The notes under the pieces were generated by a model that ran no database searches, was not told where the DNA came from, and worked only from the letters and a program-made list of their open reading frames with translations. This document shows, in pieces, positions 7,056-16,495 of a DNA stretch of 64,000 bases (the first letter of the stretch is position 1; each line of letters starts with the position of its first letter). The stretch comes from Planctomycetales bacterium. Its GTDB lineage: Bacteria; Planctomycetota; Planctomycetia; Planctomycetales; Planctomycetaceae. Where the stretch lies: assembly GCA_026400835.1 (NCBI GenBank), contig JAPLOA010000048.1:124001-188000 (forward strand), written 5' to 3'. A program made the translations under genes and the position numbers.

Positions 7056-8342
7056 CTACGGCTGCCGGAAGATCTCGCCTTCTTTCATCACGAAAACGAC
7101 ATGCTTCATCGCACTGATGTCCTCCAGAGGATTTCCTGACACCGCAACAACATCGGCTAGTTTGTTGGGCTCAATTGTTCCTAGTTTGTCCTCGACACGA
7201 AGTAATCGAGACGCCTCAATTGTTGCGCATTGGATGGCTTTCATGGGAGGCATGCCGCCTTCAACCATCAGCTCAAACTCATGAGCATTCTCCCCGTGAG
7301 TTGATACTCCGCTATCCGTGCCGAAGGCGATCTTAACGCCAGCTTTGTAGGCTTTCGCAAACGTCTGCTTGATCGCCGGGCCGATTGCGACCGCCTTGGG
7401 ACGAACAACTTCGGGGAAATATCCGGGCTCAGCGGCCTTCTTTGCGACCCACTCTCCCGCCATATTAGTCGGAACCCAATAGGTTCCTCGCTCTTTCATC
7501 AGTTCCATGATCTCGTCGGTCATATACGTGCCATGTTCGATGGAATCCACGCCAGCCAATACCGCACGCTTCATGCCTTCGGCACCGTGAGCATGAACGG
7601 TCACTACCATGTCGTAGTCACGAGCCGTCTCAACAATGGCCTCCAGTTCTTCTTTGGTAAACTGCGGATTCTGACCATTCGCCGCGAGACTCAGAATCCC
7701 GCCGGTCGCAGTCAGCTTGATCAAATCTGCTCCTTCTTTGTAACGCAGACGAACGGCTTTGCGAGCATCGTCGACGCCGTTGATAACTCCTTCCATTGGA
7801 CCGGCATCGCGACGAAAATCTCCTTTCAGTCCGTTCGTCGGATCTGCATGACCTCCCGTCGTGGCGATGGATTTTCCCGCTGTGTAAATCCGAGGCCCGA
7901 CGATCCAGCCTTCCGTGATTGCTCTACGCAGCGACACTGAGTTAATGCCGTTGTCGCCCAACTCGCGAACTGTCGTAAACCCGGCCATCAGCGTAGCGCG
8001 AGCGAACATGGTGGATCGCAGAGCATAGTCCGACTCTTCCATGAAGAACTTTTCGGTGTACGCCTCTTTGGAGTGCTGGCCGATGAGATGCGTGTGCATG
8101 TCCATCAGGCCCGGCATTACTGTGAGCTGGCTGAGATCAAGCAGGCGATCGCCGTCGGCCGGATTGATGAATCCCTTAACCACATCGGTAATCTTTCCAT
8201 CCTCAATGACGATGGACATCTCCGTCTGCAACTCATCACTGCGGCCATCGATTAATCGTCCGGCATGAATAATGGTCGCAGCAGGCAGCGTTTCACACAG
8301 AACAATGGTCGCACCGATCATCGCAGCACAAGCAATTCGCAT
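7056..8342 (-). CDS. Secreted metal-dependent amidohydrolase (imidazolonepropionase/prolidase-like)
   Basis: 428 aa with an N-terminal signal peptide (about 1-22). All binuclear metal ligands of the amidohydrolase superfamily are visible: HTH at H83/H85, Lys at K209 (DLIKL), His at H250/H252 (VTVHAHG), H270 (SIEHGTY) and Asp D343 (GTDSG). The sequence resembles the branch that includes Xaa-Pro/Xaa-Arg dipeptidases and imidazolonepropionase-like proteins. Substrate is not readable, but export suggests periplasmic peptide or cyclic-amide hydrolysis. GGGGGA precedes the ATG at 8342. It follows the permease gene with an 82-base gap and may be the last gene of that operon or independent. Confidence 0.85.
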   Translation of the reverse strand: MRIACAAMIGATIVLCETLPAATIIHAGRLIDGRSDELQTEMSIVIEDGKITDVVKGFINPADGDRLLDLSQLTVMPGLMDMHTHLIGQHSKEAYTEKFFMEESDYALRSTMFARATLMAGFTTVRELGDNGINSVSLRRAITEGWIVGPRIYTAGKSIATTGGHADPTNGLKGDFRRDAGPMEGVINGVDDARKAVRLRYKEGADLIKLTATGGILSLAANGQNPQFTKEELEAIVETARDYDMVVTVHAHGAEGMKRAVLAGVDSIEHGTYMTDEIMELMKERGTYWVPTNMAGEWVAKKAAEPGYFPEVVRPKAVAIGPAIKQTFAKAYKAGVKIAFGTDSGVSTHGENAHEFELMVEGGMPPMKAIQCATIEASRLLRVEDKLGTIEPNKLADVVAVSGNPLEDISAMKHVVFVMKEGEIFRQP

Positions 8343-8424
8343 CGCAGAGTTCCCCCGGGGTTCAAGGTTGAAGTGGGCGACCGGGATTCTGCTGAACTCA
8401 GTCTGAGATTGGAAGCGACGCGAT

Positions 8425-9966
8425 TTAAAGCTCCTGCAGAAAGGCGTGCTTCATCCGATTGTGGCTTCTCGAGAGTTTTGGCACGAGATGGGTCACTTCT
8501 TCACGCTCCTTGTCTTCAACTTCATGCTCAAGCAATTCCAGTTGCTCACGAATCAGTCGAGCTTTCCAGCGATGGTAGTCGCTGAGTTCACCATGTCGCA
8601 GATAGGCTCCGACCTCAAGTTTTCGAGTCCAGTCGTCGTAACGCTCCGCCCAGTACTTTGTCTCGGTATGATTCATTGCCAGAGCGCCGCTGAGCGCACT
8701 GATTTTGGCGTCTACCATCGCCTCCAGACATTCATCGGGAGCAGGATAGTACGCAAAGCAGCCCACGATGCTGAAGGCGACCAAACCGGCGAGTGAAAGG
8801 AATCCGAGCACCGGACCGGGCACGATGATATCACCTCGACGAGGAGCCGAAGCCGGGACTTCTGACTCCAGCCAGCGTTCCAGTTTTGATGCTCGATCAA
8901 CCAGTCGGAGGGCAACGCCGAATCCGATCAAACCGCCGAACAGCCAAAGGTTTCGCCATTCAAATGGATTGATATCACGTTGCAGTTTCTGGCTGACCAG
9001 TTGAAGCCAGGAACCTCCAGCGGCGCCAGAGAACGGCTGGCAATAAATATCGAAGGCATGGGTATGATTGGCTGGCTCGATATCTCGAGGAAATAACGGT
9101 TTATCGACACTGTAGGCAAGCGCCAACACGATGCCCAGCAGCAGAACCATCCACGTGGTGCCTCGACGCATTCCGTATTCGCGATAGAGCCATATCACGA
9201 TGCCCATGTTCATGCCGGCACCAAGGACCAGCAATACAAAGGCGGCTCCGACGGAATTTGCATGCTGAAACATCATACCCAGTTGCGACATCGCCAACAT
9301 CGGGGTGGCATACACAGGTATCGCGATGGCAGCCATGTACAAGGGAGCCAGTGCATTGTCATGGTTGAATGTATGCTGCAGGCTGTTGGCCGGGATGATC
9401 GCCCCCAGCAAGCCCACTCCGACGAGCCCGATCAGGATATACATCAGCGAACCTGAAGTCGCTTCTCTTCCGGCAGCTGTCGCTACGGCCAGCATGCGTC
9501 GATAGCCATAGGCCACCGGCTTTTCTTCGGCCATCGGCAATGCGGAATCGGGAAACAGACGATCCCAGATGATCCCAATCACGGTCACAATAACTAATGA
9601 ACAACCAGCGAACGACAGGATTGCAATCGGCTCCGACAACGTCAGCCCGTACAATAGCGAGAGCGGATTGAACAATGGCCCGGACATCGCAAAGGCCAGA
9701 ATCGTTCCACCTCGGATACCAGCCCGCCGGAGTTCCCGAATGACAGGAATGACGCCCAGCGAACAGACCGGCAGCAACATCCCGATCACCCACGCCCGAA
9801 ACAAAGCGGAGCGAGTGCCTTCACCAAACAGGCGACGAGTCGCCTCGTAGCCGAAAAACCGTCGCAGAATTGCGGCAATTGCAAAACCGCACAGGATGAA
9901 GGGTGACGCCTGCACGAGGCTGCTGGTAAATCTGACCGCGAATCCCCAGAACATCATTTCCGCCAT
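8425..9966 (-). CDS. ArsP/YraQ-type (UPF0718) permease with C-terminal extension
   Basis: 513 aa, polytopic membrane protein. The family signatures are present: [20 protein letters not shown] and [14 protein letters not shown] in the first half, each beside membrane helices. The family includes exporters of organoarsenicals and predicted metal(loid) permeases. Residues from about 395 on are hydrophilic and charged, rich in helices ([20 protein letters not shown] region), an extension I do not recognise. The gene begins 2 bases after the stop of the His-rich lipoprotein gene, so the two are almost certainly co-expressed. Substrate unknown; metal transport is inferred from family and neighbour. 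Confidence 0.8.
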   Translation of the reverse strand: MAEMMFWGFAVRFTSSLVQASPFILCGFAIAAILRRFFGYEATRRLFGEGTRSALFRAWVIGMLLPVCSLGVIPVIRELRRAGIRGGTILAFAMSGPLFNPLSLLYGLTLSEPIAILSFAGCSLVIVTVIGIIWDRLFPDSALPMAEEKPVAYGYRRMLAVATAAGREATSGSLMYILIGLVGVGLLGAIIPANSLQHTFNHDNALAPLYMAAIAIPVYATPMLAMSQLGMMFQHANSVGAAFVLLVLGAGMNMGIVIWLYREYGMRRGTTWMVLLLGIVLALAYSVDKPLFPRDIEPANHTHAFDIYCQPFSGAAGGSWLQLVSQKLQRDINPFEWRNLWLFGGLIGFGVALRLVDRASKLERWLESEVPASAPRRGDIIVPGPVLGFLSLAGLVAFSIVGCFAYYPAPDECLEAMVDAKISALSGALAMNHTETKYWAERYDDWTRKLEVGAYLRHGELSDYHRWKARLIREQLELLEHEVEDKEREEVTHLVPKLSRSHNRMKHAFLQEL

Positions 9967-9968
9967 GA

Positions 9969-10511
9969 TTACATCGGCTCCGTGGAAGTCTGTGATTTGG
10001 AAACAAGAGCCTTCAGCTCTTCCAGAAGTTTTGGAATCGTTGACTGATCAATCGGCATAGTGCCATCACCCTGCTTCGTGAATCCAAGCGCGATACTGAG
10101 CCGCGTTCCAGCCGAGACCGCAGCTTCAAAATCCTGCTTTCGCAGCTCGCTGTCGGCAGCAAGCTCTGGAATCCAGCCAAGGATATCGATCAACTCCTGT
10201 CGCGCAGTTGCTGACGGAGCGGCATCCGCAGCTCCTTCAGCGGAACCAGACGCGAGTGTCTGTTGAGCAATCCGCTTCTCCAATTGTTCCACAAGAGCCG
10301 AATAGTCGACCGGCTTGTGGGCTGGAACAAAGTGTTCCAGATGTTCATCTTCATGATGATCGTCATTTGATCCACAGCCGACGATCGCAAGCGACAATCC
10401 CAACCAGGCCATCAGATGAAGCATGCGATTCAACTTGCGGACCAATCTCTGCTCGACGCTGCGTTGCGGCGAAATCTGTTTGTGCATTGGCAGCTCCAGA
10501 TCGTTGATCAT
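9969..10511 (-). CDS. His-rich lipoprotein
   Basis: About 180 aa. A signal peptide ends in lipobox LAIVGC, followed at once by GSNDDHHEDEHLEHFVPAHK, a cluster of His and acidic residues likely to bind metal. The rest is helical and hydrophilic (SALVEQLEKRIAQQ and later LLEELKALVSK). The ATG at 10511 follows GAGG by 6 bases; the exact start is uncertain because other Met codons lie closer to the signal peptide. Between MoxR (18-base gap to its stop) and the permease, it could hand a metal ion to or from the permease at the membrane surface. No named family recognised. Confidence 0.65.
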   Translation of the reverse strand: MINDLELPMHKQISPQRSVEQRLVRKLNRMLHLMAWLGLSLAIVGCGSNDDHHEDEHLEHFVPAHKPVDYSALVEQLEKRIAQQTLASGSAEGAADAAPSATARQELIDILGWIPELAADSELRKQDFEAAVSAGTRLSIALGFTKQGDGTMPIDQSTIPKLLEELKALVSKSQTSTEPM

Positions 10512-10544
10512 GGGAATCCTCATCAATAAAGAATCAACGCCGGA

Positions 10545-11501
10545 CTATTCCTGATACTTCGGAACGGCGACGCGACTCAGAATTTCTTCGATCACAGTTT
10601 GCGCTTCCGCCGGCTCAAGACCCAGCCGAACACTCAGCACAGGACAGGCGACGTCCTGCACGTCATCTGGTGTGACAAAATTCCGTCCGGCCAGCCAGGC
10701 ATAGGACTGAGCAACTCGCTGCCACGTCAGTAATCCGCGAGGACTCAAGCCCAGAGCAATACTGGAATGACTGCGAGTTTCATGTCCCAGTCTCACCAGA
10801 TAATCCTGAACATTGCGAGCCACCGACAACGCTGCAACTTGTGACTGAATTCTGCTGAGTGTAGAAGCATCAAGGACCGGATGCTGATCAGCGGTCTGAT
10901 CCATGCCGCCAACAGCATCCTGCAGCATCTGCAGTTCATCGGCATGCTCCGGATAACCGACACTCAATTTCATGGCGAAACGATCGAGTTGTGCTTCCGG
11001 CAATGGATAAGTGCCATGCTGGTCAACCGGATTCTGCGTCGCGATGACAAAGAACTGACGACTGAGAGGGAATCTCTGATTGTCTACCGTGACTTGTCTC
11101 TCGGCCATCGCCTCCAGCAAGGCACTCTGCGTACGCGGTGTTGCGCGGTTGATTTCATCGGCCAGGAGAATATCCGCAAAGACTGGCCCGCTGCGGAATT
11201 CGAACTCGCGAGTGCTCTGGTTAAAGATATTGAACCCGGTGATATCGCTGGGGAGCAGGTCCGGCGTACACTGGCAGCGAGCAAACCGGCCGCCAAGTCC
11301 AGAAGCGAGTGCTTTGGCCAGCGTCGTTTTTCCCAGCCCCGGCTTGTCTTCCAAAAGCAAATGTCCGTTGGCCAGTAAGCATACCAGGACCAACTCGACA
11401 ACGTCCGCTTTGCCGCGTAATGCATGATTAAGTCGATCGCGCAGTTCTGACAGCGCCGTGTGGTTCACGTCGATCGATTGAGATGTTGTTGCCAGCGTCA
11501 T
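10545..11501 (-). CDS. MoxR-family AAA+ ATPase
   Basis: 318 aa, full length for the family. Walker A EDKPGLGKTT (51-60), Walker B ILLADEIN (111-118), the sensor segment IATQNPVDQHGTYPLPEAQL and a C-terminal lid with SPRGLLTWQRVA. MoxR proteins act as chaperone-like ATPases, commonly encoded with DUF58 and transglutaminase-like membrane proteins, as here. It lies 26 bases after the transglutaminase-like gene and 33 bases before the lipoprotein start chosen. No clear ribosome site. Confidence 0.92.
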   Translation of the reverse strand: MTLATTSQSIDVNHTALSELRDRLNHALRGKADVVELVLVCLLANGHLLLEDKPGLGKTTLAKALASGLGGRFARCQCTPDLLPSDITGFNIFNQSTREFEFRSGPVFADILLADEINRATPRTQSALLEAMAERQVTVDNQRFPLSRQFFVIATQNPVDQHGTYPLPEAQLDRFAMKLSVGYPEHADELQMLQDAVGGMDQTADQHPVLDASTLSRIQSQVAALSVARNVQDYLVRLGHETRSHSSIALGLSPRGLLTWQRVAQSYAWLAGRNFVTPDDVQDVACPVLSVRLGLEPAEAQTVIEEILSRVAVPKYQE

Positions 11502-11527
11502 GAATCAAATGTTCTTTTTAAACAGTC

Positions 11528-14071
11528 TCAGGAGACACTTACTAAGTTCGAACCAGTCCCGGTTGGTAACGTTTCATCCGGGCTGACAGGGAAATTCGCT
11601 GATCGATCCGCTTCCAGCAGCGTTGACTTCTCACGAGCCCGCAGTCGCTCAGCAGTTTTCTGACACTTCGCAAGGCTGATCTCACGAAGAATGGCGGCAC
11701 AGCAATCGACGATGTGTTGTCGATCGATTGAGGCGAACGATTCTCTCGTACCATACGCCGCCAACTCCACAAGGCGCAGAAAATCGTTGAGATGGGGAGT
11801 CTCTGTCGACAAATCCGGAAGTCGTTTTATCCAGCGTGAGAATGTCATTCCGCCGGGGCGAGCCAACCGGGACGAGGCAAGACGCGTATCAAGCAGCTGC
11901 AGAGTTCGCACGACTCGAACTCGTGATTCAGCAGAGGCACTAAGCACCCAGATCGCCGTTGAAATCCGGTCATGAATTGCATGCCGCTTCATCATTCCGG
12001 CGGCTGTCACGGCTACGACAGTCAGCGTCAGAAGCCAGTGACTCAACAGCCACTTGAGAGCGGTTTGCAGGCCGATCAGGCAACGAGCAAAAAATCCCGG
12101 TGGCGGAGTCAGGACTTCATATCCTGGCGAAGGTTCCAGCGTAATCCACGTGGAGGAGCCGATGTAGACTTCGCACCAGAAATGAGCGTCTGCATTATGG
12201 ACCGATGTGTGTCGCTTTTGCGGATCGTAGTTCTCCGGGTGAGCATAAAGCCCAGAGACGACTCGCGTTGAGAATCCCAGACTTCTGAGCATCAACGCAG
12301 CGGCCGTTGCGAATTGATAATCCGGGCCGCGTTTGGATTCAAACAGGAAATGGCTCACGGGAAACTCACTGCTTTCCGGAGCTACAGCCGCACGGTCAAG
12401 CTCATAATTGGATCGCAGATGGTTAATCACTGCATCAACACGAGCAAACCCATTCGGCACATCTCGAGTAATCTGCTCGGCCAGATTCCTGACATCGCTC
12501 ATTTGCGGAAGCAGAGGAAGTTGAGTTCTGCGTTTGTCCCCGAGGGCATTGAATGTTAGCTCGGTATGATGCAGCAGTTTTGATCGTTGCAAGCATTCAG
12601 AAGACAGATTGATCGTGAGAAACTCAGGCAATGATTCTCGATTCAATTTCAGAATTGAATCCTGCGTCCATCCATACATGTCTGACTGATCAACTTTATC
12701 AATATGGACAGCTCTCAGTTCCAACGGAGCGGGGATTACGTTTGACTTGAGATTAATGATCTTGACGGCATGCGTCTCAAGATCCGAATAGAGTCCAAGA
12801 CTGCGACTGCTACAGGGGACTCGCAGCCACGGCTTTCCATGTGTCGGGACGATCGCCATTCCCGGCGGATGTTCCAGCAGCTGTTCCGGAATCCAGTCGA
12901 TTCCATCAAATACGTCGTAGATTTCCATTCGGAGATGCAGCGGAACTCGCCCCGCGACGTACAACAAAGCCGGACTCTTCAGATCCTTGATTCGTTTCTG
13001 GTCCGGGCGAGTCGACTTGCGGAGCGTCGTGAACTCACGACCACTCTGCGCGGATCTGGCCATGCGAGCATTGATGTCGGCGAGAAGTTCCGGCGGAAGA
13101 GCAATCGAACGATCCTGATCTTTGACTTTGCGCACGGGTTCGTCAAAAGCATCATTGAACACATCGTAGAGGCTGGGCTTGTCGTCTTCGGCAAACGGAG
13201 CATCTTCAATCGGACCGAACGACTTAATGTTGTCGGAGCCTGCCACGAGATTCTCGCCATCATTCGCTCCGCTGCGAGCATACGGATCTGATTCGCCGTC
13301 ACCGCCGGATCCCGGCAGGAATCCGCGGAGAACTGTAATCGCATTTTGACCGCCCGAGGCTGACGCCAACAGCAACAACAATGGAATGCAGGGTCCGACA
13401 ATCAGCCATCGCAACGGAATCTGACGAGACTGACCATGCAAAAGTCGCCCACGAAGACTGTCCCAGTATCCCGCTACCATCCAGCTCACAGCAGCGAAGC
13501 CATAGATCGCCGTCAGCCAAAGGACCTGATTCTGCCGCGCGATGGCTGCACAAAAGATTGTCAGTGCGACGCCCGCGAGGATCGAGAGTCGCTGATAGCC
13601 GATTTGATATCCCAGTACCGCCGCAGCCAGCATCAGATTCTTCTGTGTGAGCATGACCATCATTTCGAAAGGTCGGCCAGCGAGTAGAAACATTCGCTGA
13701 AACGGTTCCCAAAGCAAAGTGGCCACGACAACAAGCACGAGCAAAGGCATGATGAGCGGTGTTTCGCTGCCGGCAGCAAGTCTGCGACGCACGATCAGAG
13801 TTCCAGAGACGACCAGAGCCACCTCCACCGACAGCTGCATCCAGATCGAAGCCCGGCTGCGTCCACCGTCGGCATCGGCCAGAACAAAAATCGCTCCTGC
13901 CAGAAGTGCCATGGTCACCGTCATCCAATGCAGTGAACCGGCAGTGACTCGATGCCGACCCGAATCGTCAGCAGGCATGTTGGCCGCGTGAGATCGCTGT
14001 GCATTCCCACGGCGTGAGCGAGGTGCACCTTCAATTCGGCGCACTGTAGAAGACTGACGATCACCGAGCAT
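11528..14071 (-). CDS. TgpA-like membrane protein with degenerate transglutaminase domain
   Basis: 847 aa. N-terminal block of membrane helices (about 45-245), a periplasmic region with the transglutaminase-like fold (about 535-660), another helix (about 675-695) and a cytoplasmic tail, the TgpA/DUF3488 layout. The catalytic Cys of the usual G-x-C-x-x-F-A motif is Asp here (RGPDYQFATAAALMLR, about 581-596), while the His (ADAHFWCEV) is kept, so it should not be an active transamidase or protease. The ATG at 14071 is chosen because GGGAG lies 6 bases upstream; it overlaps the end of the DUF58 gene by 11 bases. Works with DUF58 and MoxR by family precedent. Confidence 0.85.
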   Translation of the reverse strand: MLGDRQSSTVRRIEGAPRSRRGNAQRSHAANMPADDSGRHRVTAGSLHWMTVTMALLAGAIFVLADADGGRSRASIWMQLSVEVALVVSGTLIVRRRLAAGSETPLIMPLLVLVVVATLLWEPFQRMFLLAGRPFEMMVMLTQKNLMLAAAVLGYQIGYQRLSILAGVALTIFCAAIARQNQVLWLTAIYGFAAVSWMVAGYWDSLRGRLLHGQSRQIPLRWLIVGPCIPLLLLLASASGGQNAITVLRGFLPGSGGDGESDPYARSGANDGENLVAGSDNIKSFGPIEDAPFAEDDKPSLYDVFNDAFDEPVRKVKDQDRSIALPPELLADINARMARSAQSGREFTTLRKSTRPDQKRIKDLKSPALLYVAGRVPLHLRMEIYDVFDGIDWIPEQLLEHPPGMAIVPTHGKPWLRVPCSSRSLGLYSDLETHAVKIINLKSNVIPAPLELRAVHIDKVDQSDMYGWTQDSILKLNRESLPEFLTINLSSECLQRSKLLHHTELTFNALGDKRRTQLPLLPQMSDVRNLAEQITRDVPNGFARVDAVINHLRSNYELDRAAVAPESSEFPVSHFLFESKRGPDYQFATAAALMLRSLGFSTRVVSGLYAHPENYDPQKRHTSVHNADAHFWCEVYIGSSTWITLEPSPGYEVLTPPPGFFARCLIGLQTALKWLLSHWLLTLTVVAVTAAGMMKRHAIHDRISTAIWVLSASAESRVRVVRTLQLLDTRLASSRLARPGGMTFSRWIKRLPDLSTETPHLNDFLRLVELAAYGTRESFASIDRQHIVDCCAAILREISLAKCQKTAERLRAREKSTLLEADRSANFPVSPDETLPTGTGSNLVSVS

Positions 14072-15362
14072 CGCAGGCTCCCTTCCATCTCCGAGGCAGC
14101 ACTGTCTGCACATCCGCGGCGCCTCGCAGAGTCAGCCAGGCACCCGTTACTGGAACGGATTGATGCAGGGTGGATTCGTCAGAAACCGCTACCACATGCT
14201 GATCCGCAAGTTGTCGGCCACGCCAGCGCAGGCCCATCGGAGTTGTCACGACAACTCCAAACGCACTACCCGCTGATCTCCGCCGGCTCAGGGAACTGGT
14301 TGACTCATTCAACGTCGCCTGAGCCAGCGCATCCATCAGGCGCTGAAATCCCGCGGCAGAATCTCCCGCGACATAAATCTTCTGATCCAGAAGCAGCTCC
14401 ACGCGACAATGTTGCCGGTGAAGAGATTCGCAGACGCTGGCCGCGACCTGAACCACCAGTTCCACTGTGTCAGAGACAGAACGGGATTGCGGATCACATC
14501 CGGGATGGCTGGCGGCCTCAAGATCAACGGTCACTCGCACGACAGAAGTCGCTGGTGCCTGACGTTCGCAAACGATTAACTGTTGCTGTCGAGCCGTCTG
14601 AGCCCAGTGAATTCTTCGCAGGGAATCTCCCTGGCGAAACTGGCGAGTTCCCAGCATATCGCCAAAATCACCGACACGACGATCGGCCAGATGTTCATCG
14701 GATTCACGAATCTCAGCCGCATCCGGAAGGCCGCTTAGCATGACAGTCGCAGGCCAGATCACAACATGACCGTCGACGGTGGCTTTGCGAGTGGCTCGGT
14801 ATAGTCCAAAAGGAAAACCAGTTTCCACTTCAGGAGCCACCAGCGGATAAAGCCCGCGTACCTGAGGAACAAAGGTCCAGGAATACTCCGCTGTGCACCA
14901 GCCGGGAACTCGTGCCAAAGAAACGCCTTCATCAGTATGAGCAGAATCCTTCAGTGCGAATCCTCGAACAAGCGAAAGTCCCCATACGGGCCATGGCCAA
15001 CGATTGCGAATCCTGAGCCGCACTAAAACCGGCTGACCAACTCGACCACGTCGCAGATCAAACGTGACATGGAGGTCAATTCCCCGCATCGCCAGCCACG
15101 GCATGGCAACACCCACGCCGACGATGATCCCAAGGATCCCGGTAATAAAGAACGCTTCAACACTCAGAAAGACTCCGCAGAGCCCCGAAAGCACCATGGC
15201 CAGAAAGATGCTCCAGAATGGGCGTTTCAGCCAGTAAACCCAGCGATTCGCCCACGGGCAAAAGTCGTGATGCAACGCAGCGTCCGCCCGACGCAGCAAG
15301 GGCATTGCGCGATCATGAGCGGAGAAATCATCAGCAGGCTGTGCGATCATCTCGACAGACAT
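14061..15362 (-). CDS. DUF58 domain protein
   Basis: 433 aa. Two membrane helices near the N-terminus (about 50-90), then a periplasmic/cytosolic beta-rich part and the DUF58 signature GTRQFRQGDSLRRIHWAQTA followed by RQQQLIVCERQ, leading into a VWA-like fold. First gene of the operon with the transglutaminase-like protein, MoxR, lipoprotein and permease. DUF58/MoxR pairs assist assembly of membrane or secreted complexes in several bacteria; the client here is unknown. Confidence 0.9.
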   Translation of the reverse strand: MSVEMIAQPADDFSAHDRAMPLLRRADAALHHDFCPWANRWVYWLKRPFWSIFLAMVLSGLCGVFLSVEAFFITGILGIIVGVGVAMPWLAMRGIDLHVTFDLRRGRVGQPVLVRLRIRNRWPWPVWGLSLVRGFALKDSAHTDEGVSLARVPGWCTAEYSWTFVPQVRGLYPLVAPEVETGFPFGLYRATRKATVDGHVVIWPATVMLSGLPDAAEIRESDEHLADRRVGDFGDMLGTRQFRQGDSLRRIHWAQTARQQQLIVCERQAPATSVVRVTVDLEAASHPGCDPQSRSVSDTVELVVQVAASVCESLHRQHCRVELLLDQKIYVAGDSAAGFQRLMDALAQATLNESTSSLSRRRSAGSAFGVVVTTPMGLRWRGRQLADQHVVAVSDESTLHQSVPVTGAWLTLRGAADVQTVLPRRWKGACDAR

Positions 15363-15941
15363 GTTTCTCTTCAGAGCTTGCAGGATGAGGAAATTCGGGC
15401 CAATAGAAAACTCAAAAATTCTTGCTTGCCACGGTCGTCGTGCCGCATTTTCGCTCGCTTCTTGCCTTCAAATCGATTCGAATGACACCTCGTCGCGGTC
15501 GCGCGAAGCACGGACTGGTCGGACCCGTATATTGCTTCGCGCGAACCGCAGACGAGATGCTTCCAGTGGGCCCGAGTCGAGTGGCTGAATCGCTGCGAAA
15601 AGCGACTAAAGCACACCGGGGACTCAGGCCTGATGCGACGGGCGTGCCCCGGATATCTCCAGAGGCTCAGCCGCGGTTTTTCATTCTGCCATAGAAGCAC
15701 GGCGAGATTTGAACCAGACGATGAGAAACGAGCCGAAGAATCGCGCGAACTGGAGACCACTCAAACTGGGGAGCGCTGGAACTCGAATGCCTGGTGACGA
15801 ATAGCCCGTTCAGTTGCGTTGTTGTGAATCCTCTGCGCGAGCAGAAAATATTCATATCCAACAAGCAAAACGAACAATACGAAGCCAGCTGCGATAGAAT
15901 CACGCAGACACTCAAAGAGCCCGGTCCATGCGGAAATCAGC
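15363..15941. other. Intergenic region upstream of the DUF58 operon, with a 12-bp dyad
   Basis: No convincing gene. TCGCGCGAAGCA (15499-15510) and TGCTTCGCGCGA (15533-15544) are perfect inverted repeats around 22 bases. It lies about 140 bases upstream of the DUF58 start, so it could be an operator or simply a repeat hairpin. Reading frames here have biased, Arg/Ser-rich products typical of chance. Confidence 0.4.
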
Positions 15942-16343
15942 TCACGCAACTGGCGGAGCACGGGCCTGAAGCGGCAGACCAAAACCCAATTGAGGGTCTG
16001 CACATATTGCAACCATAACAAGCGGTGCGGTTTCGGAAAGAGTCGGCAGTTCAATTGGCCCCGTCATAATGCGAGGAGCCGAGATAGCCTGACACAAGGC
16101 ACATTCGGAACAATCATGACCGGAAACTGGCGAGCGTTCTGGCGCATCCGATCCCGCCTTTTCGGCAGGATTCTGGTGGTGATGGTGACACTTCCCATGC
16201 GAGTGTTCATGCACAGAACTGGTGGTACCACCCACGCAGCAGGAATCTTCCATCAAAGAATGCAACCACGGTGCACTCGACGGAAGAACCAACTGCCAGC
16301 AAGCCAGCATCAGTCCAAGGAATTGTGCAGAACCCCAACGCAT
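15942..16343 (-). CDS. Secreted His/Cys-rich protein (DUF2946-like)
   Basis: 133 aa with a signal peptide. The middle is metal-binding in look: SVHEHSHGKCHHHHQN, then HDCSECALCQAIS (CxxCxxC), and a conserved-looking end LQARAPPV. Similar to short proteins of the DUF2946 type that sit beside metal-transport genes. ATG at 16343; a dyad lies about 50 bases upstream. Likely periplasmic binding of copper, zinc or nickel, by composition only. Confidence 0.65.
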   Translation of the reverse strand: MRWGSAQFLGLMLACWQLVLPSSAPWLHSLMEDSCCVGGTTSSVHEHSHGKCHHHHQNPAEKAGSDAPERSPVSGHDCSECALCQAISAPRIMTGPIELPTLSETAPLVMVAICADPQLGFGLPLQARAPPVA

Positions 16344-16393
16344 AGTATGTCAGTGCAGCTTCACGAAAGAAATCGCATGTACGTCGTCTTGAC

Positions 16394-16413
16394 GCACCAT
16401 ATGCTAATGGTGC
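16394..16413. promoter_or_regulatory. Dyad in promoter of His/Cys-rich gene
   Basis: GCACCAT (16394-16400) and ATGGTGC (16407-16413) form a perfect inverted repeat around ATGCTA. It lies 50-70 bases upstream of the start at 16343, where a metalloregulator operator would be expected. The regulator is not in the window. Confidence 0.4.
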
Positions 16414-16495
16414 TTACGTCGCGGTCAAAGCTTAATGGGGGATGAATCCGGGATTTCAATCGGCAAATTACCTTTTTACATGTGGCGGAAACGAA

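Noticed and set aside
15761-16054. 97-codon minus-strand frame with a hydrophobic stretch
   Set aside because: Overlaps the better-supported His/Cys-rich gene in another frame and has no ribosome site.
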